NCBI RefSeq assembly: GCF_042654585.1
Contig: NZ_JBHSGR010000011.1
Span: 1 to 64,000, forward strand
Source: Geodermatophilus arenarius
Lineage (GTDB): Bacteria > Actinomycetota > Actinomycetes > Mycobacteriales > Geodermatophilaceae
DNA: 64,000 nt
Direction of reading: 5' to 3'
Position numbers and translations under genes: made by a program. The notes beneath the pieces were generated by a model. The model ran no database searches. It saw only the letters and a program-made list of their open reading frames with translations, and was not told the origin of the DNA. This document shows, piece by piece, positions 8,283-16,659 of the stretch (the first letter of the stretch is position 1; each line of letters starts with the position of its first letter).

Positions 8283-9008
8283 TCAGTGCGAGGGCGGGGC
8301 ACCCCGCAGCCGGACCACCGCCGCGCGGTAGCGCGCCCGCCCGGCCAGCCGCCAGACCAGCCGGGTCCCCCGGCCCAGCCCCGCCATCAGCCGCGCCTGC
8401 TCCGCCGGTGCGGCGTCCTCGAGGGCCAGCCCCAGCACCGTCAGCCGCTCGCGCGCCGACAGGGCCGGCCGCGCGGCGTGCACGATCGCCGTCCACTCCC
8501 GCGCCGGCAGGTGCGCCTCCAGCAGCGGCAGCAGCTCCCGCTCCTCGGCCGCGGTCTGCGCGTCCACGACGGCCGCGAGGTCCAGGCAGGCCAGCGCGAA
8601 GGCGTCGCGGGCCGGCGGCGTGCCGGCGACCGCCCACTGCCGGGCGGCGGTGGACAGGTCGCGCAGGCGGTTGTCGACGGCGGCGCAGCGGGTGGTCCAC
8701 GCGGCGACCCGCGCCCGCCCGGACCGCGCGGCGCCGGCCGGCAGCGCGCGCTCCAGGGCCGGCCACAGCAGCTCGCGCTCCACGGCGTGGTGGCCCAGCA
8801 GCACCCGCCCGACGAGGTCGGCGTGCCGGGTCAGGGCCGCGGTGCGCGCGGCGTCGCCGGGCGGCGCCCAGGTCGCGAGCTCGGCCAGGGTCCGCAGCTC
8901 CCGGCGGACCAGCCGGTGCAGGACGCGCTGGGAGTCGCCGGCCCGGGTGGTGGCGGGCGCCTCCGCGGCGGGTGCGGGGGGACGCAGGGAGGTCGGGACG
9001 GCGGTCAC
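8283..9008 (-). CDS. Hemerythrin-like HHE domain protein
   Basis: 241 residues, GTG start with GGAGG about 8 bases upstream. The helical core carries the metal-ligand pattern of bacterial hemerythrins: ALTRHADLVGR, LGHHAVERELLWPAL near residue 75, and a late AAEERELLPLLEAHLP near 160, giving His and Glu ligands for a di-iron site. Such proteins bind oxygen, nitric oxide or act in iron and redox sensing in the cytoplasm. The tail (TRLVWRLAGRARYRAAVVRL) is basic. The gene is transcribed away from the rsbQ gene 149 bases upstream, so the two share a divergent control region. Regulation by stress would be reasonable but is inference. Confidence 0.8.
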   Translation of the reverse strand: MTAVPTSLRPPAPAAEAPATTRAGDSQRVLHRLVRRELRTLAELATWAPPGDAARTAALTRHADLVGRVLLGHHAVERELLWPALERALPAGAARSGRARVAAWTTRCAAVDNRLRDLSTAARQWAVAGTPPARDAFALACLDLAAVVDAQTAAEERELLPLLEAHLPAREWTAIVHAARPALSARERLTVLGLALEDAAPAEQARLMAGLGRGTRLVWRLAGRARYRAAVVRLRGAPPSH

Positions 9009-9157
9009 GGGGCACCTCCGGTGCAGCTCACGGGGGGAGGGACCGGACCGGTCTCGTCCGGGACGGGGGCAGGGTAGGAGCCCGCCGGGCGGGGGGACAG
9101 GGGTCCGTGCGCGGCCGGGCGGGGACAGGGACGCCTGCGTCCGTTACCGTCCCCGGG

Positions 9158-9964
9158 GTGACGGTGGTCACCCGGAACTGCGTGCGCGTGAGCGGGCCGG
9201 AAGGGGCCCGGCCGATGGTGCTCGCGCACGGGTACGGCTGCGACCAGACGATGTGGCGGGCCCTGGTGCCCGAGTTCGCCGTCGACCACCGGGTGGTCAC
9301 CTTCGACCACGTCGGCGCCGGCGGGTCCGACGTCTCCGCCTACGACCCCGTCCGCCACGGCTCCCTGCGCGGCTACGCCGAGGACCTCCTCGACGTCGTC
9401 CGGGAGCTGGACCTGACCGACGTCGTCCTCGTCGGCCACTCGGTGAGCGCGATGATCGGCGTGCTGGCGGTGCGGGCCGACCCCGGCCGGTTCGGGGCGC
9501 TGGTGATGATCGGCCCGAGTCCCCGCTACGTCGACGACGAGGACTACACCGGCGGCTTCAGCCGGGCCGACGTCGTCGCGCTGCTGGATTCGCTCGACAG
9601 CAACCCGGCGCAGTGGGCGGCGGGGCTGGCCGCGGTGGTCGCCGGGCCGGACCACCCCGACGTGGCCGCGGAGCTGGCCGCGAGCTTCTGCCGCACCGAC
9701 CCCCGCATCGCCCGCGACTTCGCCCGCGTCACGTTCCTCTCCGACAACCGCGCCGACCTCCCCGCGCTCCGGGTCCCGACCCTGGTGCTGCAGTGCTCCG
9801 ACGACGCCATCGCCCCCGAGCCCGTCGGCCGGTTCGTGCACGCGCAGGTGCCCGGCAGCGTCTTCACGCGGCTGGCCGCCACCGGGCACTGCCCGCACCT
9901 GTCCGCGCCCGAGGAGACGACCGCGGCGATCCGCGCTTTCCTCGGGGGCCCGGCCGGCCCGTGA
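9158..9964 (+). CDS. rsbQ: RsbQ-like alpha/beta hydrolase, stress-signal partner
   Basis: 268 residues from GTG 9158; no ribosome site is visible, so it may be leaderless. It tracks the Bacillus subtilis RsbQ pattern closely: AHGYGCDQTMWRALVPEF, VTFDHVGAGGSD, VLVGHSVSAMIGVLA with nucleophile Ser95, MIGPSPRYVDDEDYTGGF, LQCSDDAIAP with the acid near 215, and GHCPHLS with His244. RsbQ is a close relative of plant KAI2/D14 receptors; in B. subtilis it binds and cleaves a small unknown ligand and activates the phosphatase RsbP, turning on SigB under energy stress. The next gene starts in the last four bases (GTGA overlap), and is just such a PAS-phosphatase, so the functional pairing is strongly supported. 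The sigma factor and anti-sigma genes are not in this window. Confidence 0.88.
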   Translation: MTVVTRNCVRVSGPEGARPMVLAHGYGCDQTMWRALVPEFAVDHRVVTFDHVGAGGSDVSAYDPVRHGSLRGYAEDLLDVVRELDLTDVVLVGHSVSAMIGVLAVRADPGRFGALVMIGPSPRYVDDEDYTGGFSRADVVALLDSLDSNPAQWAAGLAAVVAGPDHPDVAAELAASFCRTDPRIARDFARVTFLSDNRADLPALRVPTLVLQCSDDAIAPEPVGRFVHAQVPGSVFTRLAATGHCPHLSAPEETTAAIRAFLGGPAGP

Positions 9965-12606
9965 CCGACCCCGCACCGCCCCCCGACCGGCTCGAGCAGC
10001 AGCCGGAGGGTCTCGCGCGGCTGCTGGAGGAGGACCCCGCCGACCTCTACGAGAACGCCCCCTGCGGCTACCTGTCGATGGTCCCGGACGGGCGGGTCGT
10101 CAAGGTCAACCGCACCTTCTGCACCTGGACCGGCCGGGAGCCCGGCGACGTCCGCGGCCGACGGCTGCCGGACCTGCTCAACGCCGGCGGCCGGGTGTTC
10201 TACGAGACCCACCTCGCGCCGCTGCTGCGGCTGCAGGGGGCGGTCCGCGAGGTGGCGCTCGACGTCGTCCGCGCGGACGGGTCGGTGCTGCCGTGCCTGC
10301 TCAACGCGGTCGAGGTCCGCGACGAGGACGGGCAGCCGCTGCTGGTGCGCGCCACGGTGTTCGAGGCGACGTCGCGGCGCCGCTACGAGCGGGCGCTGCT
10401 CACCGCGCAGCGGGCCGCGGCCGAGTCGGAGGCGCGGGCGCGGACGCTGCACCAGGTCGTCTCCGAGCTGGCCGCGGCGGCGTCGGCCGAGCAGGTCGCC
10501 GAGGTCGTCGTCCGCCGGGCGCGGGCGGCGGTGGAGGCCGGCGGCGCCGCGCTGTGGCTGGCCGTCCCCGGGCCGGAGGGTGCGCCGCTGCCGGTCGCCC
10601 TGGCCGCCAGCGACCACGTGGCGCCGCACCTGCTCGGCGAGCTGGCCGCCGCCGCGCGGGACGGCGCGGAGCTGGTCCGCACCGGCGGGGTGCGGTCGGT
10701 GCCGGTCGGGCCGGCGCTGCGCGACCGGTGGCCGGGGCTGGCGGAGGCGATGGTCGAGGCCGGGCAGGAGGCGGTCGTCGTCGTGCCGGTGTCGGCCGCC
10801 GACGACCGGCACCTCGGCGCGCTGGTGCTGGTCCTCGGTGTGACCGACGACAGCGAGCTGATCAGCCTGACCGAGCCCGGCGCGCGCGGCTCCCTGGCGC
10901 CGGCGGACGCCGACCTGCTGGCCACCCTCGGCCGGCAGGCCGGGCAGGCGCTCGAGCGGGTCCGGCTGCACGAGGAGACCGTGCGGCAGGCGGCCCGGTC
11001 GACGTTCCTGCTCGAGGCCGCCCGGCTCATGGCCGCCGGGCACGGGGTCACCGAGACGATCGCGGAGCTCGCCGAGCTGACGGTCCGCCGGCTGGCCGAC
11101 GTGTGCGTCGTCGACGTGCTGACCGAGCACGGGCTGGTGGAGCCGGTGGTCGCGCACGCCGACCCGGCCCGCCGCCCCCTGGTCGAGGAGTTGCGCGACG
11201 TCCACCTGCCCCGCCGCGACGGCTCCCACCCGAGCGTGCGGGCGATGACCCAGCACCGCACGGTCTGGCTGCGCGGCGGGGCCGACGCCGAGCTCGCCCG
11301 GGCCACCACGAGCCCGCGGCACCGGGAGGTCACCCGGGCGCTGGAGCTGGCCGACCTCGTCTGCGTGCCGCTGGTCGCGGAGAACCGGCCGCTCGGGGTG
11401 ATCTCGCTCGGCGCCGACGTGCGCCGCGGCCCGTTCACCGAGGCCGACGTCGAGACCGCCGAGCAGCTCGCGCTGCAGATGTCGCAGGGCATGGACGTGG
11501 CCCAGCGGCACGAGCTGGAGGAGCGGACCTCGCACACGCTGCAGGCCAGCCTGCTGCCGCCCGCGCCGCCGGAGGTGCCGGGGTACGCCGTCGCCGTCCG
11601 CTACCTGCCGGCCAGCCGCGGCGCCGACGTCGGCGGCGACTTCCACGACGTCGTGCCGCTGCCCGGCGGCGAGGTGGCGCTGGCGGTCGGCGACGTCGTC
11701 GGTCACGACGTGACGGCCGCGGCGACGATGGGCCAGCTGCGCAGCGTGCACCGCGCGCTGCTGGTGGACCGGCCGGGGCCGGCGGCGCTGGTCGACCGGC
11801 TGCACGGCAGCTGGCCGCTGCTGGGCCTGCCGCGGATGGCCACCGCGCTGTTCGCCCGGCTGCACCCGCCCACCGGCGGGCTGCGGATCGCCTCGGCCGG
11901 CCACCTGCCGCCGCTGCTGGTCGAGGACGGGCGGGCCGGGCTGCTCGACGTCCGCCCGGGCCGGTTGCTCGGCGCCCCGCCGGGTCCCGCTCCGGAGTGG
12001 CGGGGCCGGCTGCGGCCCGGCGCCACGCTCGTCCTGTTCACCGACGGCCTGGTGGAGAGCCGCACCGCCGACATCGACGCGGGGCTGGACCGGCTGCGCG
12101 CCGTCGCCGCCGCGGCCCCCGGTGACACGGACCCGGACGCCCTGTGCGACCGGCTGCTCGACGCGCTGGCCGGGCCCCGCCGCGCCGACGACGTCGCCCT
12201 GCTCGTGCTCACCCGGCTGCCGGTGGAGGGTCTGGCGGGCGGGGGTGAGGAGGCGGACCATCGCAGCCACCGCCCCACCGGCGGGGCCTTGCGCGAGGAG
12301 GCGGCCGTGGAGCAGACGCGCAGTGAGCTGACCGACGTGCTCGAGGGCGCGACCGGGGACGTCTCGGTCTCCGGTGACGCGATGCGCTGGACGCCGGGGC
12401 CGGCGGAGCCGCCCGAGCCGCCCCCCGGCTTCCCGGGGGTCGACGTCGCGGCGGGGCTCGGCTCCGTGCTGGGGCTGGACCCCGTCGCGGTGCGCCGGCT
12501 GGTCTCCGGCGCCGTCGACCGGCTGACGACGGTCGCCGGCGACGTGGCCGGCGGGCTGCGCCAGCTCGCCCGCGACGCGTTCCCCGGCGGCGACGACCGC
12601 GGCTGA
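9961..12606 (+). CDS. PAS-GAF-GAF-PP2C (SpoIIE-type) phosphatase, RsbP-like
   Basis: 881 residues, GTG start overlapping the rsbQ stop. Order of domains: PAS at about 30-140 (LYENAPCGYLSMVPDGRVV; VFYETHLAPLL; VRADGSVLPC), coiled linker, GAF at about 165-325, second GAF at about 345-500 (VCVPLVAENRPLGVISLG), a linker helix, then a SpoIIE/PP2C phosphatase at about 525-745 with metal-binding GGDFHDV near 558, VGDVVGHDVTAAATM, SAGHLPPLLV, LFTDGLVESR and DDVALLVL. This is larger than B. subtilis RsbP (PAS-PP2C, ~400), having gained two GAF sensors. A further ~135-residue tail (Pro-rich, then a helical VRRLVSGAVDRLTTVAG) is unusual. Likely role: dephosphorylates an anti-anti-sigma factor when RsbQ delivers its signal. 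Confidence 0.88.
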   Translation: MTDPAPPPDRLEQQPEGLARLLEEDPADLYENAPCGYLSMVPDGRVVKVNRTFCTWTGREPGDVRGRRLPDLLNAGGRVFYETHLAPLLRLQGAVREVALDVVRADGSVLPCLLNAVEVRDEDGQPLLVRATVFEATSRRRYERALLTAQRAAAESEARARTLHQVVSELAAAASAEQVAEVVVRRARAAVEAGGAALWLAVPGPEGAPLPVALAASDHVAPHLLGELAAAARDGAELVRTGGVRSVPVGPALRDRWPGLAEAMVEAGQEAVVVVPVSAADDRHLGALVLVLGVTDDSELISLTEPGARGSLAPADADLLATLGRQAGQALERVRLHEETVRQAARSTFLLEAARLMAAGHGVTETIAELAELTVRRLADVCVVDVLTEHGLVEPVVAHADPARRPLVEELRDVHLPRRDGSHPSVRAMTQHRTVWLRGGADAELARATTSPRHREVTRALELADLVCVPLVAENRPLGVISLGADVRRGPFTEADVETAEQLALQMSQGMDVAQRHELEERTSHTLQASLLPPAPPEVPGYAVAVRYLPASRGADVGGDFHDVVPLPGGEVALAVGDVVGHDVTAAATMGQLRSVHRALLVDRPGPAALVDRLHGSWPLLGLPRMATALFARLHPPTGGLRIASAGHLPPLLVEDGRAGLLDVRPGRLLGAPPGPAPEWRGRLRPGATLVLFTDGLVESRTADIDAGLDRLRAVAAAAPGDTDPDALCDRLLDALAGPRRADDVALLVLTRLPVEGLAGGGEEADHRSHRPTGGALREEAAVEQTRSELTDVLEGATGDVSVSGDAMRWTPGPAEPPEPPPGFPGVDVAAGLGSVLGLDPVAVRRLVSGAVDRLTTVAGDVAGGLRQLARDAFPGGDDRG

Positions 12607-12724
12607 CCGCGGCCCCGCCCGGCGGCCGGAGGGGGTCCGACACACCCCGGCGCGGGTGTTCCACCCCTGCGCGCGGTAGAACCGACGGGAACAACTGCCA
12701 CGCCGACGTGGGGACGTGTCCGTC

Positions 12725-13894
12725 ATGAGCAGCAACCAGTTGACCCTGGCGCCCGCGCCGCCGTCCGAGGCGGCCGAGCGGGTCCGCCTGGAGGTCCGGG
12801 AGTTCCTCGCGCAGGAGCTCGCCGCGGGGACCTTCACCACGCACGTCGACACCTGGCTGTCCGGCGTGGACCCGGAGTTCTCGCGCAAGCTCGGCGCCCG
12901 CGGCTGGCTGGGCATGACCTGGCCCAGGGAGTACGGCGGCCACGAGCGCACCGCGCAGGAGCGGTACGCCGTCACCGAGGAGCTGCTCGCCGCCGGCGCG
13001 CCGGTGGCCGCGCACTGGATCGCCGACCGGCAGTCCGGGCCGAACCTGCTGCGCTACGGCACCGAGGCGCAGCGCAAGGAGATCCTGCCGCGCATCGCCG
13101 CGGGGGAGTGCTACTTCGTCATCGGCATGAGCGAGCCCGACAGCGGCTCCGACCTCGCCTCGATCCGCACCCGCGCGACCCGCAACGCCGACGGGGACTG
13201 GGTGGTCAACGGCGCGAAGATCTGGACGTCGAACGCGCACCACTCCCACTACGGGATCGTGCTGGTGCGCACCGGCCCGCCCGGCGAGGGCCCGCGCGGC
13301 AAGCACCAGGGGCTGACGCAGCTGCTGGTCGACCTGTCGCTGCCCGGCATCACGGTCAACCCGATCCGCATCCTCGACGGCGGCCACCACTTCAACGAGG
13401 TGGTGTTCCAGGACGTCGTCGTCCCCGGCGACATGCTGCTGGGCACCGAGGGCGCCGGCTGGCACCAGGTGACCGCGGAGCTGGCCTTCGAGCGGTCCGG
13501 CCCCGAGCGGTTCCTCTCCACCTGGCCGCTGCTGGCCGAGTTCGGCCGCCGCGCCGCCGCCTCCGGTGACCCCGCGCAGCTGGCGGTGCTGGGCCGGCTG
13601 TCCTCGCGGGCGCTGGCGCTGCGCCAGCTGTCGCTGCGGATCGCCGCCGCGCTCGACCGCGGGGAGCTGCCCGACATCCCGGCCGCGCTGGTCAAGGACA
13701 TGGGGACGACGTTCGAGCAGGACGTCGTCGACGAGGTGCGCCGGGTGGTCGACGTCCCGGCGTCGCTGGACAGTCCCGACCCGCTGGGCCGGGCGCTGGC
13801 CGAGGCACAGCTGCACGCGCCGGGCTACACGCTGCGCGGCGGCACCAACGAGATCCTCAAGGGGATCGTGGCGCGCGGGCTGGGCCTGCGATGA
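12725..13894 (+). CDS. Acyl-CoA dehydrogenase, catalytic-type subunit
   Basis: 389 residues from ATG 12725 (an in-frame GTG lies at 12716). FAD-dependent acyl-CoA dehydrogenase: N-terminal helical domain with GWLGMTWPREYGG, beta domain with YFVIGMSEPDSGSDLASI and WVVNGAKIWTSNAHH, and C-terminal helical domain ending in YTLRGGTNEILKGIVARGLG, the usual flavin/dimer contact. It forms a pair with the shorter acyl-CoA dehydrogenase 80 bases downstream. In actinobacteria such adjacent pairs often build alpha2-beta2 enzymes acting on bulky acyl-CoA esters (steroid side chains, branched acids), each heterodimer carrying one flavin. Substrate unknown here; no other steroid genes are next to it. Confidence 0.88.
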   Translation: MSSNQLTLAPAPPSEAAERVRLEVREFLAQELAAGTFTTHVDTWLSGVDPEFSRKLGARGWLGMTWPREYGGHERTAQERYAVTEELLAAGAPVAAHWIADRQSGPNLLRYGTEAQRKEILPRIAAGECYFVIGMSEPDSGSDLASIRTRATRNADGDWVVNGAKIWTSNAHHSHYGIVLVRTGPPGEGPRGKHQGLTQLLVDLSLPGITVNPIRILDGGHHFNEVVFQDVVVPGDMLLGTEGAGWHQVTAELAFERSGPERFLSTWPLLAEFGRRAAASGDPAQLAVLGRLSSRALALRQLSLRIAAALDRGELPDIPAALVKDMGTTFEQDVVDEVRRVVDVPASLDSPDPLGRALAEAQLHAPGYTLRGGTNEILKGIVARGLGLR

Positions 13895-13973
13895 CCACAG
13901 CGAGTGAGCATCGCAGGGAGCGCCGGCGACCGAGGAGCGGAGCGAGCGCGGCGTCGAGCCGAGGGGTGGAGCG

Positions 13974-15047
13974 ATGAGCGATCAGGACCTGGTGGTCGAG
14001 ACCGTCCGGGACATCCTCTCCGGGCACGAGCCGTTCGTCCTGACCGCCGAGCGGCCGTGGGACGAGGGCCTGTGGAGCACGCTGGCCGAGGCCGGGCTCA
14101 CCGGCGTCGGGCTGCCCGAGGACGCCGGCGGCTCCGGCGGCGAGCTCGCCGACGCCGTGGCGGTCGTGCGCACGCTGGCGGCCGGTGCCGGCGCGGTGCC
14201 GGTGGCCGAGCAGCTGCTGGTGGCCGGGCCCGCGCTGGTGGCCGCCGACCTCGACCTGCCCTCGCCCGAGGAGCCACTGACGGTCGCCGTCGACGGGACG
14301 GTCACCGCCGAGCCCTCCGACGACGGCGACGGCCCCGGCCGGTTCACCCTCTCCGGCACCGCCACCGACGTCGCGTGGGCCGGCGTGGCCCGGCACGTCG
14401 CGGTGCTGGCCACCGCCCCGGCCGGGATCGAGGGCGCGGTGCTGGCCGTCGTCGACGCGGCGGGGCTGACGGCGTCGCGGGCGGTGAACCTGGCGGGGGA
14501 GCCGCGCGGGTCGCTGGTGCTCGACGGCGTCGGCGCGCGCGGTGCGCTGCTGACCCCGGCGCAGGCGGCGGAGGTCCGGGCCCGCTACGCGCTGGCCCGC
14601 GCGGTGCAGATCTCGGCCGCGCTGGAGCAGGTGCTGGCGTGGACGGTGCAGTACGCCGGCGAGCGGCAGCAGTTCGGCCGGCCGCTGGGCAAGTTCCAGG
14701 CGATCCAGATGGAGCTGGCGCAGATGGCCGGGGAGGTCACGTCGACCGCCGCGCTGGTCGACGCGGTCGTCCAGGCGCTGGGCCGCGGGGAGGCGACGGT
14801 CGGGCTGGCCGCGGCCGCCGCGAAGGTGCGCGCGGGGGAGGCCGTCGAGCGGGTGGCCAAGCTCGCCCACCAGGTGCACGGCGCGATCGGCTTCACCCAG
14901 GAGCACCGGCTGCACCACCTCACCCGGCGCTGCTGGTCCTGGCGCGACGAGGCCGGCAGCGAGCTGACCTGGTCGCGTTTCCTCGGCGCGGGCCTGGTCG
15001 CCGCCGGCCCGCAGGACGTCTGGCCGGCCTTCACCGCCGTCGTGTGA
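13974..15047 (+). CDS. Acyl-CoA dehydrogenase, partner subunit
   Basis: 357 residues, ATG preceded by GAGGGGTGGAG. The fold is recognisable (AGLTGVGLPEDAGGSG; YALARAVQISAALEQ; YAGERQQFGRPLGKFQAIQ; HQVHGAIGFTQEHRLHHLTRR), but the middle beta domain is shortened and lacks a typical flavin-binding TEPxxGSD motif. It keeps the QxFGxPxxxFQ segment. This division of features between the two genes is what one sees in actinobacterial heterotetrameric FadE pairs, where one subunit supplies the base and the other completes the cofactor site. The 79-base gap is filled by short GAGCG-type repeats and lacks a terminator, so the genes form an operon. Confidence 0.85.
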   Translation: MSDQDLVVETVRDILSGHEPFVLTAERPWDEGLWSTLAEAGLTGVGLPEDAGGSGGELADAVAVVRTLAAGAGAVPVAEQLLVAGPALVAADLDLPSPEEPLTVAVDGTVTAEPSDDGDGPGRFTLSGTATDVAWAGVARHVAVLATAPAGIEGAVLAVVDAAGLTASRAVNLAGEPRGSLVLDGVGARGALLTPAQAAEVRARYALARAVQISAALEQVLAWTVQYAGERQQFGRPLGKFQAIQMELAQMAGEVTSTAALVDAVVQALGRGEATVGLAAAAAKVRAGEAVERVAKLAHQVHGAIGFTQEHRLHHLTRRCWSWRDEAGSELTWSRFLGAGLVAAGPQDVWPAFTAVV

Positions 15048-15051
15048 GGCT

Positions 15052-15084
15052 CCGGGCCGGCGCCCGACCGAGGCGCCGGCCCGG
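15052..15084 (+). terminator. Terminator after the acyl-CoA dehydrogenase pair
   Basis: Thirteen-base perfect arms starting CCGGGCCGGC with a 7-base loop, 4 bases after the stop. Confidence 0.7.
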
Positions 15085-15088
15085 GTGG

Positions 15089-15131
15089 CCCTCCTGCAGG
15101 GGTCCGCCGCGAGCGGTGGGGGGCAGGAGGG
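15089..15131 (-). terminator. Hairpin at the 3' end of the ABM-like gene
   Basis: Arms CCCTCCTGC / GCAGGAGGG (9 bases) with a 25-base loop immediately beyond the minus-strand stop at 15135; likely terminator for that gene, converging with the previous one. Confidence 0.5.
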
Positions 15132-15134
15132 TCC

Positions 15135-15755
15135 TCACACGGTCTCGGGCACCCGCAGGTGGGCGAGGACGAGGTCGAACTCCTCGGCGTCGGTGATCTC
15201 GAGCTTCATCGCCCGGGCGAAGTCGTCCCGGGAGGCGCGGGCGTGGGCGCGGCCGGCGTCCATGTCGTCGCGGTCCTCGAAGGTCACCGCGGACGCGGCC
15301 CGGCCGCTCTCCCGGTCGACCATGAGGCTCACGCTGCAGAAGCCGGGGTAGTCCTCCATCCGCGGCACCATGACGCTGCGGTAGGCGTCCAGCACCCGGT
15401 CAAGCCCAGCGGGGTCGGCACGCCACCAGGTCACCCGCGTGCACGCGCCCGACGGCGCCTCCGAGCGGCGGTGCATGACCGCGACCTCCCACTCCTGGAC
15501 CGTGACGTCCCCGCCGAAGACCTCCGCGGCCTGGTCACGGAGCGCGCGCACCCGGTCGGCGCTGGCCCGCATCGACTCGACGTCGCGCCAGGACGAGGTG
15601 ACGACGGCCCGGCCGCTGGCGCGGTCGGTGAGCATCGACAGGCCCACGAAGCCGCGCATGTCGGCCAGCGCGGGCATGACCTCGTCGCAGACGAACGCGA
15701 TCCCGTCGTCGAGCCTCTCGGGTGTGCCCGCGACGGAGGTCGAGCGTGCGTACAT
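15135..15755 (-). CDS. Tandem dimeric alpha-beta barrel (ABM-like) protein, copy 1
   Basis: 206 residues from ATG 15755 with AGAGGAG ahead of it. The protein consists of two similar halves of ~100 residues; each starts with a strand-helix unit (STSVAGTPERLDDGIAF; TWWRADPAGLDRVLDAYR) and has the phrase GFVGLSMLTDRASGRA or GFCSVSLMVDRESGRA followed by TSSWRDVESM or VTFEDRDDMD. This is the fold of antibiotic biosynthesis monooxygenase-like dimeric alpha-beta barrels, here fused in tandem. Members range from haem-degrading enzymes to simple ligand binders, so no reaction is assigned. A paralogue of the same length and end (LVLAHLRVPETV versus LVLAHLHVPEAV) sits at 34567-35190. It stands alone between two convergent neighbours and a divergent amidotransferase gene. 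Confidence 0.75.
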   Translation of the reverse strand: MYARSTSVAGTPERLDDGIAFVCDEVMPALADMRGFVGLSMLTDRASGRAVVTSSWRDVESMRASADRVRALRDQAAEVFGGDVTVQEWEVAVMHRRSEAPSGACTRVTWWRADPAGLDRVLDAYRSVMVPRMEDYPGFCSVSLMVDRESGRAASAVTFEDRDDMDAGRAHARASRDDFARAMKLEITDAEEFDLVLAHLRVPETV

Positions 15756-15894
15756 GGCCGCTCCTCTCTGGGGCGGCGCTGCCCGGGCGGCACCGCCGCG
15801 GGCGTCAGCCTGCTCCGGCGGCGGCCCGCCGGGAAGGGGGGCACCCCGGCGCGGGACGTCCCGGACCGTCGGTGAGCCCGCGGATACTGGGCGC

Positions 15895-16629
15895 ATGCAG
15901 ACCGCGCTCGTCCTCGTCCACGACGCCGACGCCTCCCGCGGGCACCGGCTGGTCGGCACCCTGCGGCCGGCGCTGGAGGCGCAGGGGCTGACGGTCGTCG
16001 TCGGGACCACGGTCGGCGACTCGCCGCTGCTCACCGACCTGCCCGACCCCGCCGCGCTGCGCACGCTGGTGGTCATGGGCTCGGGCGCGGCCGCCTACGA
16101 CGACACGGTGCCGTGGCTGGCCGCGGAGCTCGCCTACCTGTGGCGCGCCGTCGACGCCGGGACGCCGGTGCTCGGCGTCTGCTTCGGCGGGCAGGCGCTG
16201 TCGCGGGTGCTCGGCGGCGTGGTCGCCCAGGCGCCGGCGGGCGAGCACGGGTTCCTCGACGTCGAGACCGCCGACTCCGCGCTCGTGCCGGCCGGCCCGT
16301 GGTTCGAGTACCACGGCGACCGGTTCACCGTGCCGCCCGGCGCGGTGGAGGTGGCGCGGACCGACCGGGCGGTGCAGGCGTTCACCGCCGGCCCGCACCT
16401 CGGCGTGCAGTTCCACCCGGAGATCGACCCCGGCGCGTTCTCGGCCTGGGAGGAGACCTGGGAGCTCACCGGCCCGCCGCCGCCGGAGGCCGCCGCGCTG
16501 GTGCCCGGGCTGCGCCGCGAGATCGGCGAGCGGGAGCCGGAGGCTGCCGCGGCCTGCGCCCGGCTCGTCGAGGCGTTCCTGGACCGGGCCGACCGCGTCC
16601 GCCCGGCGGAGGACGAGACGGCGGCCTGA
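15895..16629 (+). CDS. Class I glutamine amidotransferase-like protein
   Basis: 244 residues, ATG start. The GATase1 signature is present: GTPVLGVCFGGQALSRVLGG with the nucleophile Cys in CFGG, and LGVQFHPEID supplying the catalytic His and Glu. Proteins of this stand-alone class (GMP synthase amidotransferase-like, COG0518) hydrolyse gamma-glutamyl bonds of glutamine or of glutamylated small molecules. Because no synthetase partner is adjacent, it more likely works alone, for instance on gamma-glutamyl compounds, than as a subunit. It is followed by an AlaX gene after 30 bases, perhaps in one transcript. Substrate unresolved. Confidence 0.82.
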   Translation: MQTALVLVHDADASRGHRLVGTLRPALEAQGLTVVVGTTVGDSPLLTDLPDPAALRTLVVMGSGAAAYDDTVPWLAAELAYLWRAVDAGTPVLGVCFGGQALSRVLGGVVAQAPAGEHGFLDVETADSALVPAGPWFEYHGDRFTVPPGAVEVARTDRAVQAFTAGPHLGVQFHPEIDPGAFSAWEETWELTGPPPPEAAALVPGLRREIGEREPEAAAACARLVEAFLDRADRVRPAEDETAA

Positions 16630-16659
16630 GCCCGGGCGCGTTCGGCAGGATGGGCGCCC

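Noticed and set aside
9544..12975. Long minus-strand frame of 1143 codons opposite the rsbQP genes
   Set aside because: Its sequence is a mirror of the PAS-GAF-PP2C gene, lacks any motif and has Arg/Gln/Val-rich composition typical of antisense shadows in very GC-rich DNA.
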